Below, piece by piece: positions 1 through 20,807 of a stretch of DNA of 64,000 nt. This stretch comes from Allacma fusca. Lineage: Eukaryota; Arthropoda; Collembola; Symphypleona; Sminthuridae. The stretch covers positions 18,582,539-18,646,538 of the forward strand of contig OX359250.1 of assembly GCA_947179485.1 (NCBI GenBank), read 5' to 3'. A program made the position numbers and the translations under genes. The notes below the pieces were generated by a model. It worked only from the letters and a program-made list of their open reading frames with translations. It did not search any database and was not told where the DNA came from. Numbering within the stretch: the first letter of the stretch is position 1; the number at the start of each line of letters is the position of its first letter.

Positions 1-236
1 TTATCATTAAAATTATATCTAAAATTATTAAATATTTAATGCTTAGTGATACTTACTGAGTTTGGGAAATAAGTAAATTTGTTCAAATTCGTATGTTTTT
101 GCATATTAATGAATGTTTTGGATTGAAAATTTATTTAAACCAAAAAAACCTGGTTTAAACCAAAAAAATCCGGTTTAAACCAAAAAAACCTGGTTGTTTG
201 GTTTTTTTCAAAAAAACCAAAAAAAAACCAACCCTG
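1..236. mobile_element. Right end of a hAT-like element with a tandem-word subterminal region
   Basis: Positions about 131-236 consist of repeats of the palindromic word GGTTTAAACC separated by A runs, followed by AAAAAACC words, ending in CCAACCCTG at 228-236. The same 9-bp end occurs at 33958-33966 next to a different word. The reverse complement CAGGGTTGG has the general form of a hAT terminal repeat. The left end would lie before position 1, so no target duplication can be tested here. Confidence 0.45.
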
Positions 237-840
237 CCAGGAACAGTATCAAGGTGGTGACCTGATTAAGAATTTTGTTCTGGCCTTGCTAAGAATGGGT
301 TGATTTTAATTGTGGTGGGGCGTTCTTTGTGGGCGCTCTTCCTGCGTTACCGAAAATACAGTATTTATATAGAAGTAGATAAATGAGAAATACTAGATAA
401 TTTCATTCGTGTGCTTTCCAGTAGTTTATGTAGAAGAGCTTATACTGTGTGTCAGGGAAATGGATACCATCAAATGCATATTGATTGTGTATAAATACAA
501 CCCAGGCTGTCCACTTCAAGTTTGAGACATGCCATTTGCACATCACAAATGGAGGAAGCTAGTTAATAATTTCAGTGTTATTTTTTCCTCTATGGAAATT
601 CCATATCAGGCCATTAGCCCTCATTTTTAGTCGCAATTTGGAGAGTATTTGACTCCTTTGCTTTGAGCATCCCCATTCCACACACAAACACAATTCTGAA
701 CCAGATAAAATTGAACCTCTCTACCACATTGTTCCGGTTTCAAGGATACTCATTCAAATCCTCCCAAAAGATTTCAAAGGATTTGTTCATTAAGTGACAC
801 GCATCAATTGATCTTATCCCCTTACAGAAAGGTCACTGTA
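237..840. other. Intergenic stretch, nothing recognised
   Basis: AT-rich DNA with no long open frame, RNA gene or repeat that I can support. The promoter of the downstream cysteine-rich protein gene probably lies at the right of this stretch, but no TATA or initiator element stands out. Confidence 0.5.
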
Positions 841-1034
841 TTAAGTAGTTTTCAACCTGGAGTAAAGTTGAGCACGAAGGAGAGATACAGCTCAAACTCC
901 GACAGCACATTCATGGTAAGTTCTCAAATCTGAGCAATTGCTAACAACAATATTTCCCACAACAAATTATCCCCTTCCATATTTACACACTTCGTTATAT
1001 TTAATACACATTATTTGTCTTGATTTTTAATTAG
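841..1034 (+). other. Probable 5' UTR exon and intron of the cysteine-rich protein gene
   Basis: A good donor (ATG|GTAAGT at 915/916) and an acceptor (TTTTTAATTAG ending at 1034) suggest a 119-base intron just upstream of the coding exon. After splicing, an ATG ATG AAG GAT GGG TGA mini-frame would overlap the main start codon at 1042. The start of the 5' exon is not determined. Confidence 0.45.
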
Positions 1035-1041
1035 ATGAAGG

Positions 1042-2172
1042 ATGGGTGACAGAGAATGGTTGATAGGCTTTCTCTCAGTAGCTCTGACATTGATTTCCGT
1101 ATCCTGGGGTAGCGACTTCTATCACAACCCCTGTAACACAGACGAACATTGCCAGAGTGAAAAGACTGATTTACGTTGTCTATCTGACTCAGGCCGAAAA
1201 ATCTGCTCCTGTGGTGCACGTGGCACTTACGCCAAAGAGAAGCAAAAGTGTGTGATCAATCTCGATACTGCTTGCACAGTGGGGAGGTCGGAATGTGTCT
1301 TCAATGCTTTTTGTGACAAAGACTACGATACAGAAGGTACTTGCAGATGTAATTCTGGATTTACTGAAGATTTGGGTGAGTGCAGAGCAGAAAATTTCAA
1401 GCCGGGCCTAAAATGTAATAATGATGGTAACTGCGGTTTTGACCGAACACACTTAAAATGTTTACTGGATCCAAAAGCCGAAGCCCTTATTTGTAGCTGT
1501 GAGCGGGGTCAGTCCTTTGATTCTGAGTCGCAGCAGTGCCAAAGTAAATTAGGAGGGCCCTGTGAGCTAAGAACGGCGGAAAATCCTTACCCTCAAGTGT
1601 GTGTGAAAAGTGCGGTATGTAAACTGGACAAGGACGCTTATAAAAATCCAACTGAGCATGGTACTTGCTGCACACACGAAGGGATTTGCGAAGAGTTTGA
1701 AGAAATTAAACCTCGGAAGATGAAAGCTCGAGGTGAAGAATGCACATCTCCGCAGGAATGCAATTCAGAAAAAACATTCATGGGTTGCTTCTATGTGGTC
1801 GGTGCGAATGCTCAGGGGAAGCGAATCTGTGACTGTGGTGATAATAACAAGTTTGATGAGGACACACAACAGTGTTCTCTGGGTGTCAATAAAGGTTGCA
1901 GTTTACCCACTTATGGTAGTCCCGAGCCTCAAAAGTGCATCAAACATGCCGTATGTCAACCTCATCTAGATACTAAAGGAAAGGAAACCCGGGAAGGGAA
2001 ATGTACCTGTGAGCAAGGAGCTCAAGATGGTATTTGCAATGAGCACTCAAAAAACCCATCCTTTGAAGAAATGAAAAGTTCAGGTTGCAGGGTGCAAAGC
2101 TATACCTGGGCTGTTATTGTAGGACTCCTTTTTACACTACTAGTTATTCACACTCCTGTAAAAATCACATAG
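1042..2172 (+). CDS. Cysteine-rich EGF/EB-module-like surface protein
   Basis: A 376-residue protein read from a single coding exon. Residues 1-23 form a typical signal peptide (charged start, hydrophobic core, ending in SWGS). The mature part has about 40 cysteines in three related blocks (about 25-120, 120-225, 235-330), each with spaced C-x3-4-C, C-x-C and C-G/E-x motifs like EB or EGF-like modules. Residues about 348-371 are hydrophobic and almost reach the C-terminus, preceded by SSGC, so the protein is either GPI-anchored or a type I single-pass protein with a tiny tail. The start at 1042 is chosen because it gives the signal peptide; an ATG 7 bases upstream opens a 4-codon frame that overlaps it. 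Role unknown: probably extracellular adhesion, receptor or cuticle-associated. No kinase or lectin domain is visible. Confidence 0.8.
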   Translation: MGDREWLIGFLSVALTLISVSWGSDFYHNPCNTDEHCQSEKTDLRCLSDSGRKICSCGARGTYAKEKQKCVINLDTACTVGRSECVFNAFCDKDYDTEGTCRCNSGFTEDLGECRAENFKPGLKCNNDGNCGFDRTHLKCLLDPKAEALICSCERGQSFDSESQQCQSKLGGPCELRTAENPYPQVCVKSAVCKLDKDAYKNPTEHGTCCTHEGICEEFEEIKPRKMKARGEECTSPQECNSEKTFMGCFYVVGANAQGKRICDCGDNNKFDEDTQQCSLGVNKGCSLPTYGSPEPQKCIKHAVCQPHLDTKGKETREGKCTCEQGAQDGICNEHSKNPSFEEMKSSGCRVQSYTWAVIVGLLFTLLVIHTPVKIT

Positions 2173-2190
2173 TAGAATTCTCACTCAATT

Positions 2191-2196
2191 ATTAAA
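2191..2196 (+). promoter_or_regulatory. Candidate polyadenylation signal (ATTAAA)
   Basis: ATTAAA lies 18 bases after the stop codon of the cysteine-rich protein gene and is followed by T-rich DNA. It is a common variant signal, but AT-rich DNA makes chance matches likely. Confidence 0.35.
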
Positions 2197-2199
2197 GTT

Positions 2200-5100
2200 T
2201 ATAATTATTTTAATTAATGTATTTTAACAATTTTATTAGCTCGTATGGTTTACAGAAATAAGTGGAATTCCTTATATTTGCTACTGTAATAAAATTGGAA
2301 CTGAGTTTCGAGAGAAGGATACTTCAAAAAAAATTTTGCAAGTCAATTTTCATCATTCATTTAGTAACTCATTGTAGGTTTTTCGGTCGGAGTCTCAAAG
2401 ACAGTCCCGTAATTAGTATTCAATTTTTAGTACTAATTAAATATTTATTAACTAATTATTAAAATTACAGCATCCCTTCAGTTTAACAGACTAAAGGGAT
2501 AAGGTTTGTTCCTGAAATTGTCATGCAAAGCTTAGGTTTTTATTTTTAAGGAACTGCCCATAAAATCTAACCTTTTTGAGATTTTATCTATTTGGCATTT
2601 GTTTCTTTTCCCGTCAATCATCAAGTTTGATATTTTTGGATCTTCGCTGTGACTTATTTTTTTGTACATTATTTTTTGAGTATTTATTGTGAGGGCTTCA
2701 GAAAAATGTATCAAATTTTGATAAGTGCAAAAGCTGGAAACTTTGACAGTTAGGACTTGATGAAAAGAAACGCTCAAGATAGGGAGGTTAATTTTTAAAG
2801 GAATTTAAATTAATTTGTACGTTTTAATTATTTCCCTTTATTTACACATCCCGTAGGAAGGTTGCATTGAGATTATAGTGAGCCTAGCATACAAACGAGC
2901 ATCTGATGAGCGTTAACCCAAGCAAAAAAAAGAATTTTGTCTGCAGACTGCAGAGATTGCCAGTGGCGTTTGTTTTAATACGTAACTTGATGTCGGATCA
3001 CAATCTGTCCTTTGAAAGGTTGTTATTTGAGTGGCAAAAGAGGGCGTCGTTAAGCAAAAAGGGAAGAACAGGTTTGTTATTATTTTTGTTATTGTAACAT
3101 ATTAGGGGTGAACCTTTGAAGTTATGGCATTAAAAGATTGGTGAATCGATTGTTAAAAGGATCCACTACTGTGGGGAGAAAAGTTGTTAATTCCAACTTA
3201 CTTGTGAACCCTATCACCCAGCCCTGCTTGACCGAAATTGACAAGCCTCATTAAACAAAAAAATAAGATTTGCATTAAAAGGGATGTTTATTACAATCTA
3301 CGACACTACAATCTACGACACTATACTACAATCACTTTCAATTGAAAACTGACCACAGTAAGACGGGCTGGCCATGACATTTTCACGAGAAAGGTTTAGT
3401 TTCGTGGCACAATTAATGCATTCTCTCTACAAAAATAATGGATATGCAACAGGCATGATTGAATACTCACAAGAAAACGTGGTAACGCCAACCTACCGCC
3501 TCACATGTCTTGAGTGACCTTCCTTTCAAAAAAAAAAGTATTTGTATTATTAAGTTTTGCTCAAAATATGCAGTCTCTATGGGGAGGTGTGCGTTCTGCT
3601 TGTTTTCAAACCATGTATTGAATTTTCACAGCCAAAGAGTTTCTGAAGCCAAGTGGAAGCTCCCTTAATGATACAGACATGGTTATTGAAGCCAAAAATG
3701 TTCTTTGTCCTTCGTGGATGCAATTTTCAGCCCTAAACCAAGCATCCTACAAAATTTACTCAAATCAATCAAAAAACAATACATGACATATAAGAGGATT
3801 CACTCATTGTCAGTGTGACAGTTCAAACAGCATTTCTTGTGAAATTTGCTGAACAAGCTGAACGAGCTGAACAGATTTAAGACAAACCGTCAAAATGTTT
3901 CTATCAACTCATCAATAGTAGTTACTCATGGGAACATCAAAAATCCTCTTATAGATTCTCACGCTTAATTGCTCTATTAAAGTTTCTAACACTAAAATTT
4001 GTGTTTTCAGACAGTTTGTTGTTATCTATTGGTCGTTGATCTTAAATAACCTCTGCGAACTGTATATACTTTTTGTAAATCGAGACTTAAACTTTGTTCG
4101 CACTTTCCTGTTGGTTTTTTTTTAATTTTATTTTCCGAGTTAATTATTCTCTGCTACAATATCCGTCGAAAATATGTAACTACAACTACTGGCCTGGGAA
4201 CTTGGCACGACAGTAGGAGGTGAGTACTGTTGAGGTTATTTTTCCCAAGGGAAAATTAGTGGAAATATTGGGAATCTAAGTAAACAATAATAATTATTGT
4301 AGTTGTGCGGTTGCAAATATATGTTGCATATTTGTAGCGATAAAGGCATCGACACGTACTTACACAATAAATTGCGGATATGCAATTCTTTTGCAATTTG
4401 TACACAACCCACTGGCAGGGCTATAGTAGCTCATATGAAGGTCTTCTGTAACATTGGACTTCCAACGGGATAGCCAGAGCTGAGTGTATTACAACAAGCC
4501 GGGTTAATTTAATAGTGCTTGAGTATTGGGACTCTTCCACTTGAACTGCTCAAGGATGAGACTTGTTTTTGCTTGCGGGTGTTATGTGCTGCAATCGAAA
4601 GGTTACTCGTGGGGCCGCACAATTTTTCTAATTAATTGCTCCTGAATACATCCACACAACTTTATTCGCAATCTTTTAGCCCAAGTTTGATGGGAGGCAC
4701 TTTAGCAGAAGTTTTTATGAGTTTGCCATCTCCCTCGAGATAATAATTCATTGTAGCAAAATTGTTAAAGGTACATGAGAAAAAGCTCGTAGCAGTCCCC
4801 CCCCCTCACATCTTATAAGTTACTTATATCTTTTTTTTTTGTAGAATTTTCATACGGAAAATTCGTCTGCTCTGTAGTACAACAGGTACTGAATGTTGTG
4901 CAGGGAGAGCCTCAAATGAACTAGTTTTTGTTATTTTTAATAATAATAATTACCTATGCATCACATTAATAATTTCGTAGACTTTTATACTTATACTCAT
5001 GGCTTTATACGCAATCTTCAAGATTCGTTTGAGTCTCAGTTGGAAGTTTATCCTTTTATCAGCATTACGTTGTAATTATTATTACTACAGCTAATGAGCT

Positions 5101-8100
5101 CCGTTCCGTGAAACCGACGTGGAGTGTGGGTACAGTGGGAAATTAAGGAAGATGATGATTGTGTAACTTGTGATTTCCATATGGGTCCGTATACTTACAT
5201 ATACATACATAGCTACAGAGAGACTAGAGAGTCATAAAAGTAGTAATTAAATAACGATTTAGATTTACGGGTACTCATTTGCATAATGGTATTTTTATCA
5301 AGAGTTTCTAAACTCACACAGAAATCTATACAGAGAGTGACAGTGACTGAGGGAATCTGAGGCGAGAAGTTACGCTTACATGATTTGCATATTATCTATC
5401 TGTATTTACACAAAATTGCGTCCACCTCCTCCCAGCCTTTGGCAATGGGGCTTATTGAGCCTTGTTTCATATCGCATGATATAAAAATCCATTCATTAGA
5501 ATTCAGCACAGAGATCCCTACTAAACCACTGCAGATATAATCACAAGTAGTTCCTGATGAGTTTAGGTTTAGATTAACAATGCACAAGGTGCAGTGCAGT
5601 ATGGGTGAAGTCCAAAGTCAGATTTTGATTCCACATTATATTGTACCTGACCTGTGTACTCAGTCCTAACTGGACATTGAAACTCTCAGTTTTTAGTTAT
5701 TATTTGAAGCTTAATAATAAGCTTATTGTTCTCGTCATCACAATAAGCCAACTACACTTGGGAACTTCCTATCAATTTGGGGTTAGCTACTTTTATACTG
5801 GAATGACTTAATTAATAATTATGACTTTTGTCCAAAGGACAAAAAAAACTGAAACTCAACGAGCGTCATTGAAGTTAAATAAAAATAATGGCAGGGAAAA
5901 AATAAGTGTGGTTCACATGTGAGGAGATTTTTATTGGCTCTTTATGTACCTTAATGATCGTGTAATGTAGTAAGTTAACAAAGGTGCGATTATGAATCAA
6001 GCTCTTGAGATCATTTTTACGCGGTCTGGTGCAGTCCATTCATTCCAAGCTCCGGGCCGATCGAAGTCCATTTTTTCCCCCCCAGAGATTATCACTGACT
6101 GAGCCGCTCTATAGCAAGGGGTGATCTTGTTTATGTGCAGAGACTTTTATGCATACTTAGCCGTTCTTCATTGCAATGTCCCTGATATTTAAAAGGCGTG
6201 TGTCAATAAGGCTTTTATTACCATTTTGACTCGATAATATTTACAAGCTTTACGACCCTACTGTCCATATCTTGTGTATACGCAACACTAATAATCGTTA
6301 TAATAGTCCCAGCCCTCGACCTTTCACCTCCTCAGTGACCTAATATCGGCTCCTCAAACAAACCCGGATGAGTTTTTTACCCTTTGAAAATATATGCTTG
6401 AGAGACTTTAACCCTTGTCCAGACCCCCCCCCCATGACCTTCGTGTGGAAGAAAACCCATCCAATTTAATTGCAATTATTATTGGTCAGATGTCAAAAGG
6501 TATGCAGATCCTGGAACTTATAGATACGATTCAAGGAACAAATCCAAGCATGGAAATCATAAGTAAAAATTAATTAATAATTCTTGTCTTCCCGGACTAT
6601 GTAATTATTTTATCCTCAGTCAGCGTGGTTTCTTCAAAACTTTAATAATATTTTCGTGGGATGACTATAATACGAAAAAAAATTAAAGCACTATTGACCT
6701 TCTAAGTGTGGAAAACATGCTCAAATGAGGATACTTACGAAACTTGGTCAAGCTGAGAATTGTAAACTTGTTTGACTCACGCACCTCTTTTAATATCAAC
6801 TAAATATTTACCTTTATTTACAATAAACTCTCAGTCCAAACTGATGTAACAGATTAAACCGACTCCGTCCTTCACGACGCATTTATTTGGTATTGTCAAA
6901 ATGATATGGACCCTCGCCTCGGTCTGTTTGAACTATTTTCTATTTTAAGCTACCATTGAGGAATTCTTATGAAAAACATTGGAGGGGACTCCGTGAGGAA
7001 AATATATTCTGACAAAAACAATTTTTCTTGAATCTAACTTCCATTTAGCATTTTAGCCAAGGGCCATATTATTGTAACGATGCTCGTGGGGAATGGGGGA
7101 GACTCTCCAAGTCGTTCTGACCATTTAGGATGTAAGGTTTGGAGGTGCCGTGCAGTAAATGATTTTTGATGCTTTTGCTTTTTCTTCAGCTGAGCATAAG
7201 ATCAAGATAACTTGCTCAAAATGTTGTTTTGCGACTCTCATTCGTTTGTTTGACAAGGGTGAGAGTAAAATGAAGAGCATGCAACATTGAAGACTAAGTC
7301 TACCAAAGTCACCTTCACCTTCGTATCCATTCTGGTTAGATTGCGTAATTTTACTTTTGTGAATTACCTACACACACACAATGGGAGAGATGCATAGTGT
7401 CTGTGTATGTACATATGTACGGCATACGTATGTACAGGGGACATTCTCAAAGTATCTCGATACTCAGGTATTATAACTCCTTGTGAGATATCTTTTTGTT
7501 GCCTATAACTTTCACACAAATAGTAGTGATTCCCCTAATTGCAGCCACACTCTGTACATACCTCTACAAAAGTAATGATTACTCTTTGATTTTGAGCGTC
7601 ATGACTACTACTGCAACGACTTAATATTCTTCTAATGAGTCCTTTTTACAATGAACCCTATGCACACTCTATTGCAAAATAATTTTTAAGTTTTTTGAAT
7701 TATGAGGCAACCCTTGGGGTATTTACTACTCTCAACCGCACAACATACAAATAATGTGGCAACATCCCGCTAGTAGTACTAACCTCCTAAAAGACGAGCT
7801 TAGAAACTTTTCGTATACTTACGTGTGAGCAGTAGTACATTGAACTAATTGACTATTGTCAACAAAGTTTGCTTGACTTACGTCATCCCCACGCAAAAAA
7901 AAAAAAAACCCTTACACTGATGGTAAATGGTACTGATGGTAAATATACAAGCTTGTTTTCTGTTTATGGTTGTAATAATCTTTCGTAAAAAAACTAAATT
8001 CTGATAAATGCGTAAAAATAAATGAATTCCAAGACACAATTGGGGATTTACTTGAACTTGCAATTGTCCCAAGTTATTTATGCTACGTTATCAATTTAAC

Positions 8101-10208
8101 CCTAGATATATAGTTCATTGTAAAGTTTAAATGGGCTTGGTGCTACAAAGTAATGTTAAAAAAAATTACAATTGACAATGCAGTAATTAGCAATACTGAA
8201 GGACAGTACGGAATGCAAACAATCCATAAAATGCACGAGTTGACAGTCAATATGGTAACTAATGACAGTTTTTGCAAGGCATCATCATTTTTTGTGCGTT
8301 TGCTCCGCTCATTACTACCCTGTTTACTTTGGACATAAACAATGAGCCTCACTCAGCCCTCGAGTTCCAGTCATCAAAGAAGCCAACGGGACTCAAACGT
8401 CAAAAGCACATGCTCCAGATAAAATCTAACTACTAATCATCTCACAGTACCGAAACAAAGTGTGCTGCCCTTCACTACCGCCGTAGTCAAGTGCTTAAGT
8501 CAATATAAAATGCATTTGTATCTGTCTAATTACACATACATACATAGGTGGGATTTAAATGGTAACTGTACATAATTATGTATGTATGCATGTGTGTTTG
8601 CCTACAGCTTTTTGAGATGAAAATTAAAATCCAGATTAAATGACTTGAGTGGAGAAGGATTCAATTCCAAACTCCGAACACAAAGTTCAAAATAGTATCA
8701 ATATTGAGTGCTAAATTGGAAAAATTATCAGCAACAAGAATAGATACTTATGAGGCATTCCCTTTGGCAGAGACTTATTGGACGTGACGTGTACATTTGG
8801 ATTTTTTTTTATCAAAGCTACTGTGCCTGACTAATGCTCGAGTATTTGAGGAGTCAAAGCGTGAGTGAGTAAAAATAATATTTTGTTTTGATGACAATGA
8901 CACGCATGAGTTTAAATTTCCTATATGATTCGACACTCTTCTCAAAACTCGGCATATTAAGAGTAAGCTCCACTTTGCAGACATTTATTGAAGACGCTGA
9001 TAAATATACACGGTGTGGCAAAAACTTCCATACATATACCTATGTATATATTGAGATCCCATTTTAAAGCAGACTTTGCTCGAGCCTGTGTAAAGGTAAA
9101 GCTACGCTTTTATTTGTTGGGGTGGTGTAAGGGGTTGATGAAAAAATGGGGCAAAGGGCATTATTGAGATTCGTCTCTGTGGATTGGATTATACAGTATA
9201 TGGACTCGTATCTACATATGCTATTACATAGGGAGTATAAGTCTCGTTACGACGTTACAAGAGAGACTCTCCTATATATCTGTGGATACATCCCGAAGCC
9301 TTTCCTTACTACGATCTGTTTTCATGTATAGGGCTTCCATTCCGTAAAATCCTTTGCTCAGAACTCAGAATATTACTCCTGACTATACAGTAGAGACTCG
9401 ATGTCAGTTGTATAAAAGTAAAGCGGTACGCACTGTTGTGCTACAGTGACTACTAGAACTTCATGGAAGATAATGTGTTGCTCTGGTCTGGGTTAATGTT
9501 CCGACGTGCTATGAGCTTCTACCTTCACTGTGCACAATCAATTAACGCATTATCCCCGAAGTGACGAAGTATATAGTCATAGAAAAACTGTATTGAAAAT
9601 ATTTTCACAAGTACTTTCTACCTGCATGCACATGCATGCCATATCCCAATTGAATAATAATTCCTATGCGTTGCGATTCTCAAGTGATCCTGCGCTCCGC
9701 TTATCGCTTCATACCCATCAGTATTTGTAAACATTCCGGAGTTAATTTCTGTCTGTGTGGAATTTCGCAGAATTCGTCCACATCTCACCAAGCAACCGTC
9801 CAATAAATCCAGTGACAATAATTTTCCTTCCCTTCAAAATTATTATTGTTAGTGTGCGAGTCGGATTTTTATTCTTACGAAAATTATTTGACAGTGTGAT
9901 CATCTCTCTTCTTGGTGCTTGAAAAATATATTTTTTATAATTATTTCTGGACGTGAAGTAAAAACAAAAAGTAAGCTTGGAACTTCTTTTAAATAAGTAG
10001 ACGTAATTACTTAGTATTACCACTTGGAGTAAAATTATTTCAGTAATAGTTATTAGAGACAAATTAACCCAAAGAAGGTTTCCTTCCGCTACCAATACAG
10101 TAGCAGGCCAGGAACTTATAGGGGAATCATTTACAAATTAATTTTATAATTTATTATTATAGTTAAGCATACAGTAGACACTAACCCTCTGCCTTTTGTA
10201 CTCTTCAG
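2200..10208. other. 8 kb with no supported gene
   Basis: Only short, composition-driven open frames occur. It contains a 15-bp direct repeat (CAATCTACGACACTA, about 3297-3330), short C runs and TGTATGTACATA-type palindromic microsatellites (about 7405-7440, 8570-8595; similar at 11110-11150 inside the next gene). A donor-like AGGAG|GTGAGT at about 4218 could end an untranslated first exon of the acyl-CoA synthetase gene, but nothing links it. Part of this stretch may be its first intron. Confidence 0.45.
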
Positions 10209-17785
<7,577 letters not shown>

Positions 17786-17884
17786 ATTCTAAACTCCACA
17801 TTTACAAAATCCTCTGCACCGGGAGCTTTCGTTTATTGTATTATTATTTTGTATTTGAAAATTAGGAATCGGAATTTACGTTCA

Positions 17885-17890
17885 AATAAA
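17885..17890 (+). promoter_or_regulatory. Polyadenylation signal of Acsl
   Basis: AATAAA about 100 bases after the stop codon at 17783-17785; a second AATAAA lies about 30 bases further on. This gives a short 3' UTR. Confidence 0.5.
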
Positions 17891-17944
17891 TTGTGATAAG
17901 TACATATTTCCAGTTTTGGAATAAAACAAAGCAGTGTTTATTTC

Positions 17945-19116
17945 TTTGCTGCCTTTCAAGAAATTCGATAAGTCTTTCCAACTCCTCACTACAGTCAGTA
18001 GAGCTCAAGCGAAAGTAATCAAGGCAGTCCTAAAAATAACTCCACTTCAGCGTCTTCAACTTCATCATTCTTTCAACCCTAGCTTTCACATGCAGTTGTT
18101 TACATAACCCAAATAAAAGCATAATGGGAAAATGACAAGTACTGCAGAGACGTTGGCATTTTTAAATGACATGAGTTTACTCATATAGCCATGCCTTGAT
18201 GGCCATAATTTCTGTAGGTACAACAATTGCAAATGCGTAAAAAGTGTACTCCCGTAATATCGCTCTGGTTTTGTTATTGATATAAAAATACAACAAACCC
18301 AAATGAAAGGCCTTAAAACAAATAGGAAGCATGTAAGTATGTATTTTAGTCCAAAAATGGTAGAGATTTTGATGCGGCGTTGATACGCCTAAATTATTAT
18401 TTTGTGAATACAAATCTTTACTCCCAGCAATCTCGACTACTAGGCCGATCGTTGCACTGCCCCTCCACATTACCAAATGCCATGTCGTAGTGAAAGCATA
18501 AACAGTTGCAATTTTTGTCGTGCAAATTCTAATTAAAGGTAAATTATACGATGATACCAATGAAAGGGCCCTGAAAGAGACATGTCGGCTCAACGTGGCT
18601 AAATTGAAGCAATCTCTGTTAAATATGCTCTTAATTTAGTACCTCCTTTGGCTCTCTTTTTGGCAATAATCTGTTTTGAGACTCTAGTACCAATAATCCC
18701 CATGAGCTTCATAAACTTGCAGCCTTCTGGGGCTTCTCCAATAAAACAACATTTCTTGAGCAGCTGAAATTACTCTTACGCTACATGGTCTTTTATGGTG
18801 TTAATTCTTACTTGATAAATTGGGCTGCTTTTATCATGCCGAAATGAACATCCCATTCCCTCAGTTCCTTTGGTCATAACTGACACTATGTAGGAGGTCG
18901 TATAATTACATATGCAGGAGGGACGATAAATAAGAGAAAACTTGAAATATTTACTTCATGAAAGAAACAAGATTACAGATTATTGCTACTATTTCGAGCA
19001 TTAATACACGTGTTGTTGGGTAGTTGAAAAGAATTATTATTTTGCTATAATCATACAATTTGCTACAGTTGAGAGTGTAATGAATTATTTCACAAATGAA
19101 TCCTTGGGATATATTT
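17945..19116. other. Intergenic region between Acsl and the C45 hydrolase gene
   Basis: The two genes converge here (plus then minus). A 138-codon minus-strand open frame at 18177-18593 has no recognisable domain and is probably chance. Sequence at about 17980-18070 is the parental counterpart of part of the decayed copy near 22500. Confidence 0.4.
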
Positions 19117-20807
19117 CTACATATCCATGTGAAGTTCCGTGACGGGAGTTGCTTTATGGGGAGGCTCCATGTAAATGGACCATTTTCGGTTGAGGATGTC
19201 AAAAATTCCAACAGCAACTGTTTTTATGTAGTCGGGTCGTTTAGTTCCGCAGCGAAATACCGGATACTCGGCATCAGCTTGGTCACTGAGAACTTCTTTT
19301 ATCCTTTCAATTGTGTTGGGTCTCAAATGTCTTCCAATGGATTTATGCCTGTGATTACTGCTGTCTATTGCAATCCCGGACGCTTCCGGAATTTGAAGAC
19401 GAAGGTATCTGTCAAGAAATGTAGGGATATTTTATACATGGGGAAATATTCAGAGTGCATATTCCACAAGATGTACTAGTTCTACATTGTTATTCCTCCT
19501 TTTATTCCTTACTTGTTACAATGCACATGGAAATCTCCATGTGTCAATGTCAAAACACTGAGTTCAGACTCCGGCTTCCCATCTCTAGCTGGTCCCACTT
19601 CCACATTGTGCATCACAGGGGAGCCTTCCTGTTTTGCGAACGTAATGTTTAAACTGAACCCATCAGCAGTCCCCGTTCCTGAGTCTCGTAAGATGTCCAA
19701 AGCTTGAACGAGATTCGAAGCTCCAAGTAGCGCCCGGGTGAGGAACATTTTTGCTGCAAAAAAATACTATGTACTTAATATGAGCCTAAATACAGTGCTT
19801 TTGAATTGTGAAAACATTCAAAGCAACAGTAATTTATTTTTTGCTTTTATATGCCCTAACGTGTTCTATCTTTGTAGGTAATTTCTGGAAATATTGAGTT
19901 GATAGAATACACCAAGCCGTGTTCGTTGTATCCCATGGTATATCCGGGAAGATGGCCTGCATAAGTCAACGTTGTGAACTTCTCCAGTTTTGTCCCATTG
20001 TCGTCCACAATCTCAGCTGATATAATGTAAACATTGTTTAGAAATTCTGGGAGTGCATCTTCCGTGTGGCCGAGAACTACCTTTAGTTTTCAAATGAAGC
20101 TTTATGTATTCCACATAAAATTTTGGAATGTTTTAGCAAGTCGGATTTTAAATTGACAAAAACAATTTTCATACATCGTCATTGTTTGACATGACAGTAG
20201 TACAACCCGTGTCTGCTCTCTTCTTGCAGAAGTTGTCATCCTCTTTATGAGGTGCAATTAGTGTATCGATATGGAGCAAGAATAGCTGTAAAATAGGAAA
20301 AAATAAGATATTAGCATAGTACATACATTTAATAGGACCGTAATAATTCTGGTTTCTCGAAGATAATTTGTTAGAACAAGGAAAGTACGAAACGTCCTAC
20401 CTTGAAAAAAGGAACTTTGGCCCCATCCGATATTCCCTGCAGCTCTTCTATGTACTGTGGAAATTTTTGCATGCACAAGCTGAAAGATTTGTCGTACACT
20501 TGCCGACCTTCCGAGGACATATAAATGGGAATGAGGGCATTATTCAAGTAATCCCATTTACTAAGAAGGTCATCGATTATGTTGCGAAATTGTCGGCCCT
20601 ACACATGGAATTACATTGATCCCATTAGAACACACTGATTAAAAATATTAGTGCTTCTTTGTACATGAACCATCTTCTAACCTAAATCTTGTATAATTTC
20701 ATAAGCGTAAACCTTACAATAGTGTATCCACAGACATAGTGAGTTCCTCGAACATGAAGTATAGGGATCTGGTCCAGTTGCTTCTTCTCATCTACCTTGT
20801 TTGCCAT
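19117..20807 (-). CDS. tan: Tan-like C45 family N-acyl hydrolase (beta-alanyl-amine hydrolase type)
   Basis: Six exons, phases checked: 20807-20718, 20598-20401, 20285-20175, 20080-19861, 19753-19513, 19408-19117, giving 383 residues, close to insect Tan. Tan hydrolyses N-beta-alanyl-dopamine and carcinine back to dopamine and histamine; family C45 is an Ntn-hydrolase fold whose precursor self-cleaves before a catalytic cysteine. Visible: the N-terminal IPILHVRGTHYVCGYTIG motif, the cleavage site TG|CTT with Cys at about residue 124, LGHTEDAL just after it, the GYTMGYNEHGLVYSIN segment, and the terminal VGIFDILNRKWSIY block. The Met at 20807 is preferred because it leaves a short leader before the conserved motif; the open frame continues to 20951. 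Also related to fungal acyl-CoA:isopenicillin N acyltransferases, but the splice pattern and C-terminus fit the animal group. Substrate not provable from sequence. Confidence 0.88.

Noticed and set aside
9008..9032. CACGGTGTGGCAAAAAC resembling a mariner terminus
   Set aside because: No partner repeat and no transposase remnant nearby.
9393..9420. CAGTAGAGACTCGATG resembling a pogo/Tigger terminal repeat after TA
   Set aside because: No matching inverse end or second TA duplication found within the region.
18177..18593. 138-codon minus-strand ORF
   Set aside because: No domain, odd composition, not linked to splice sites or neighbours; likely chance.
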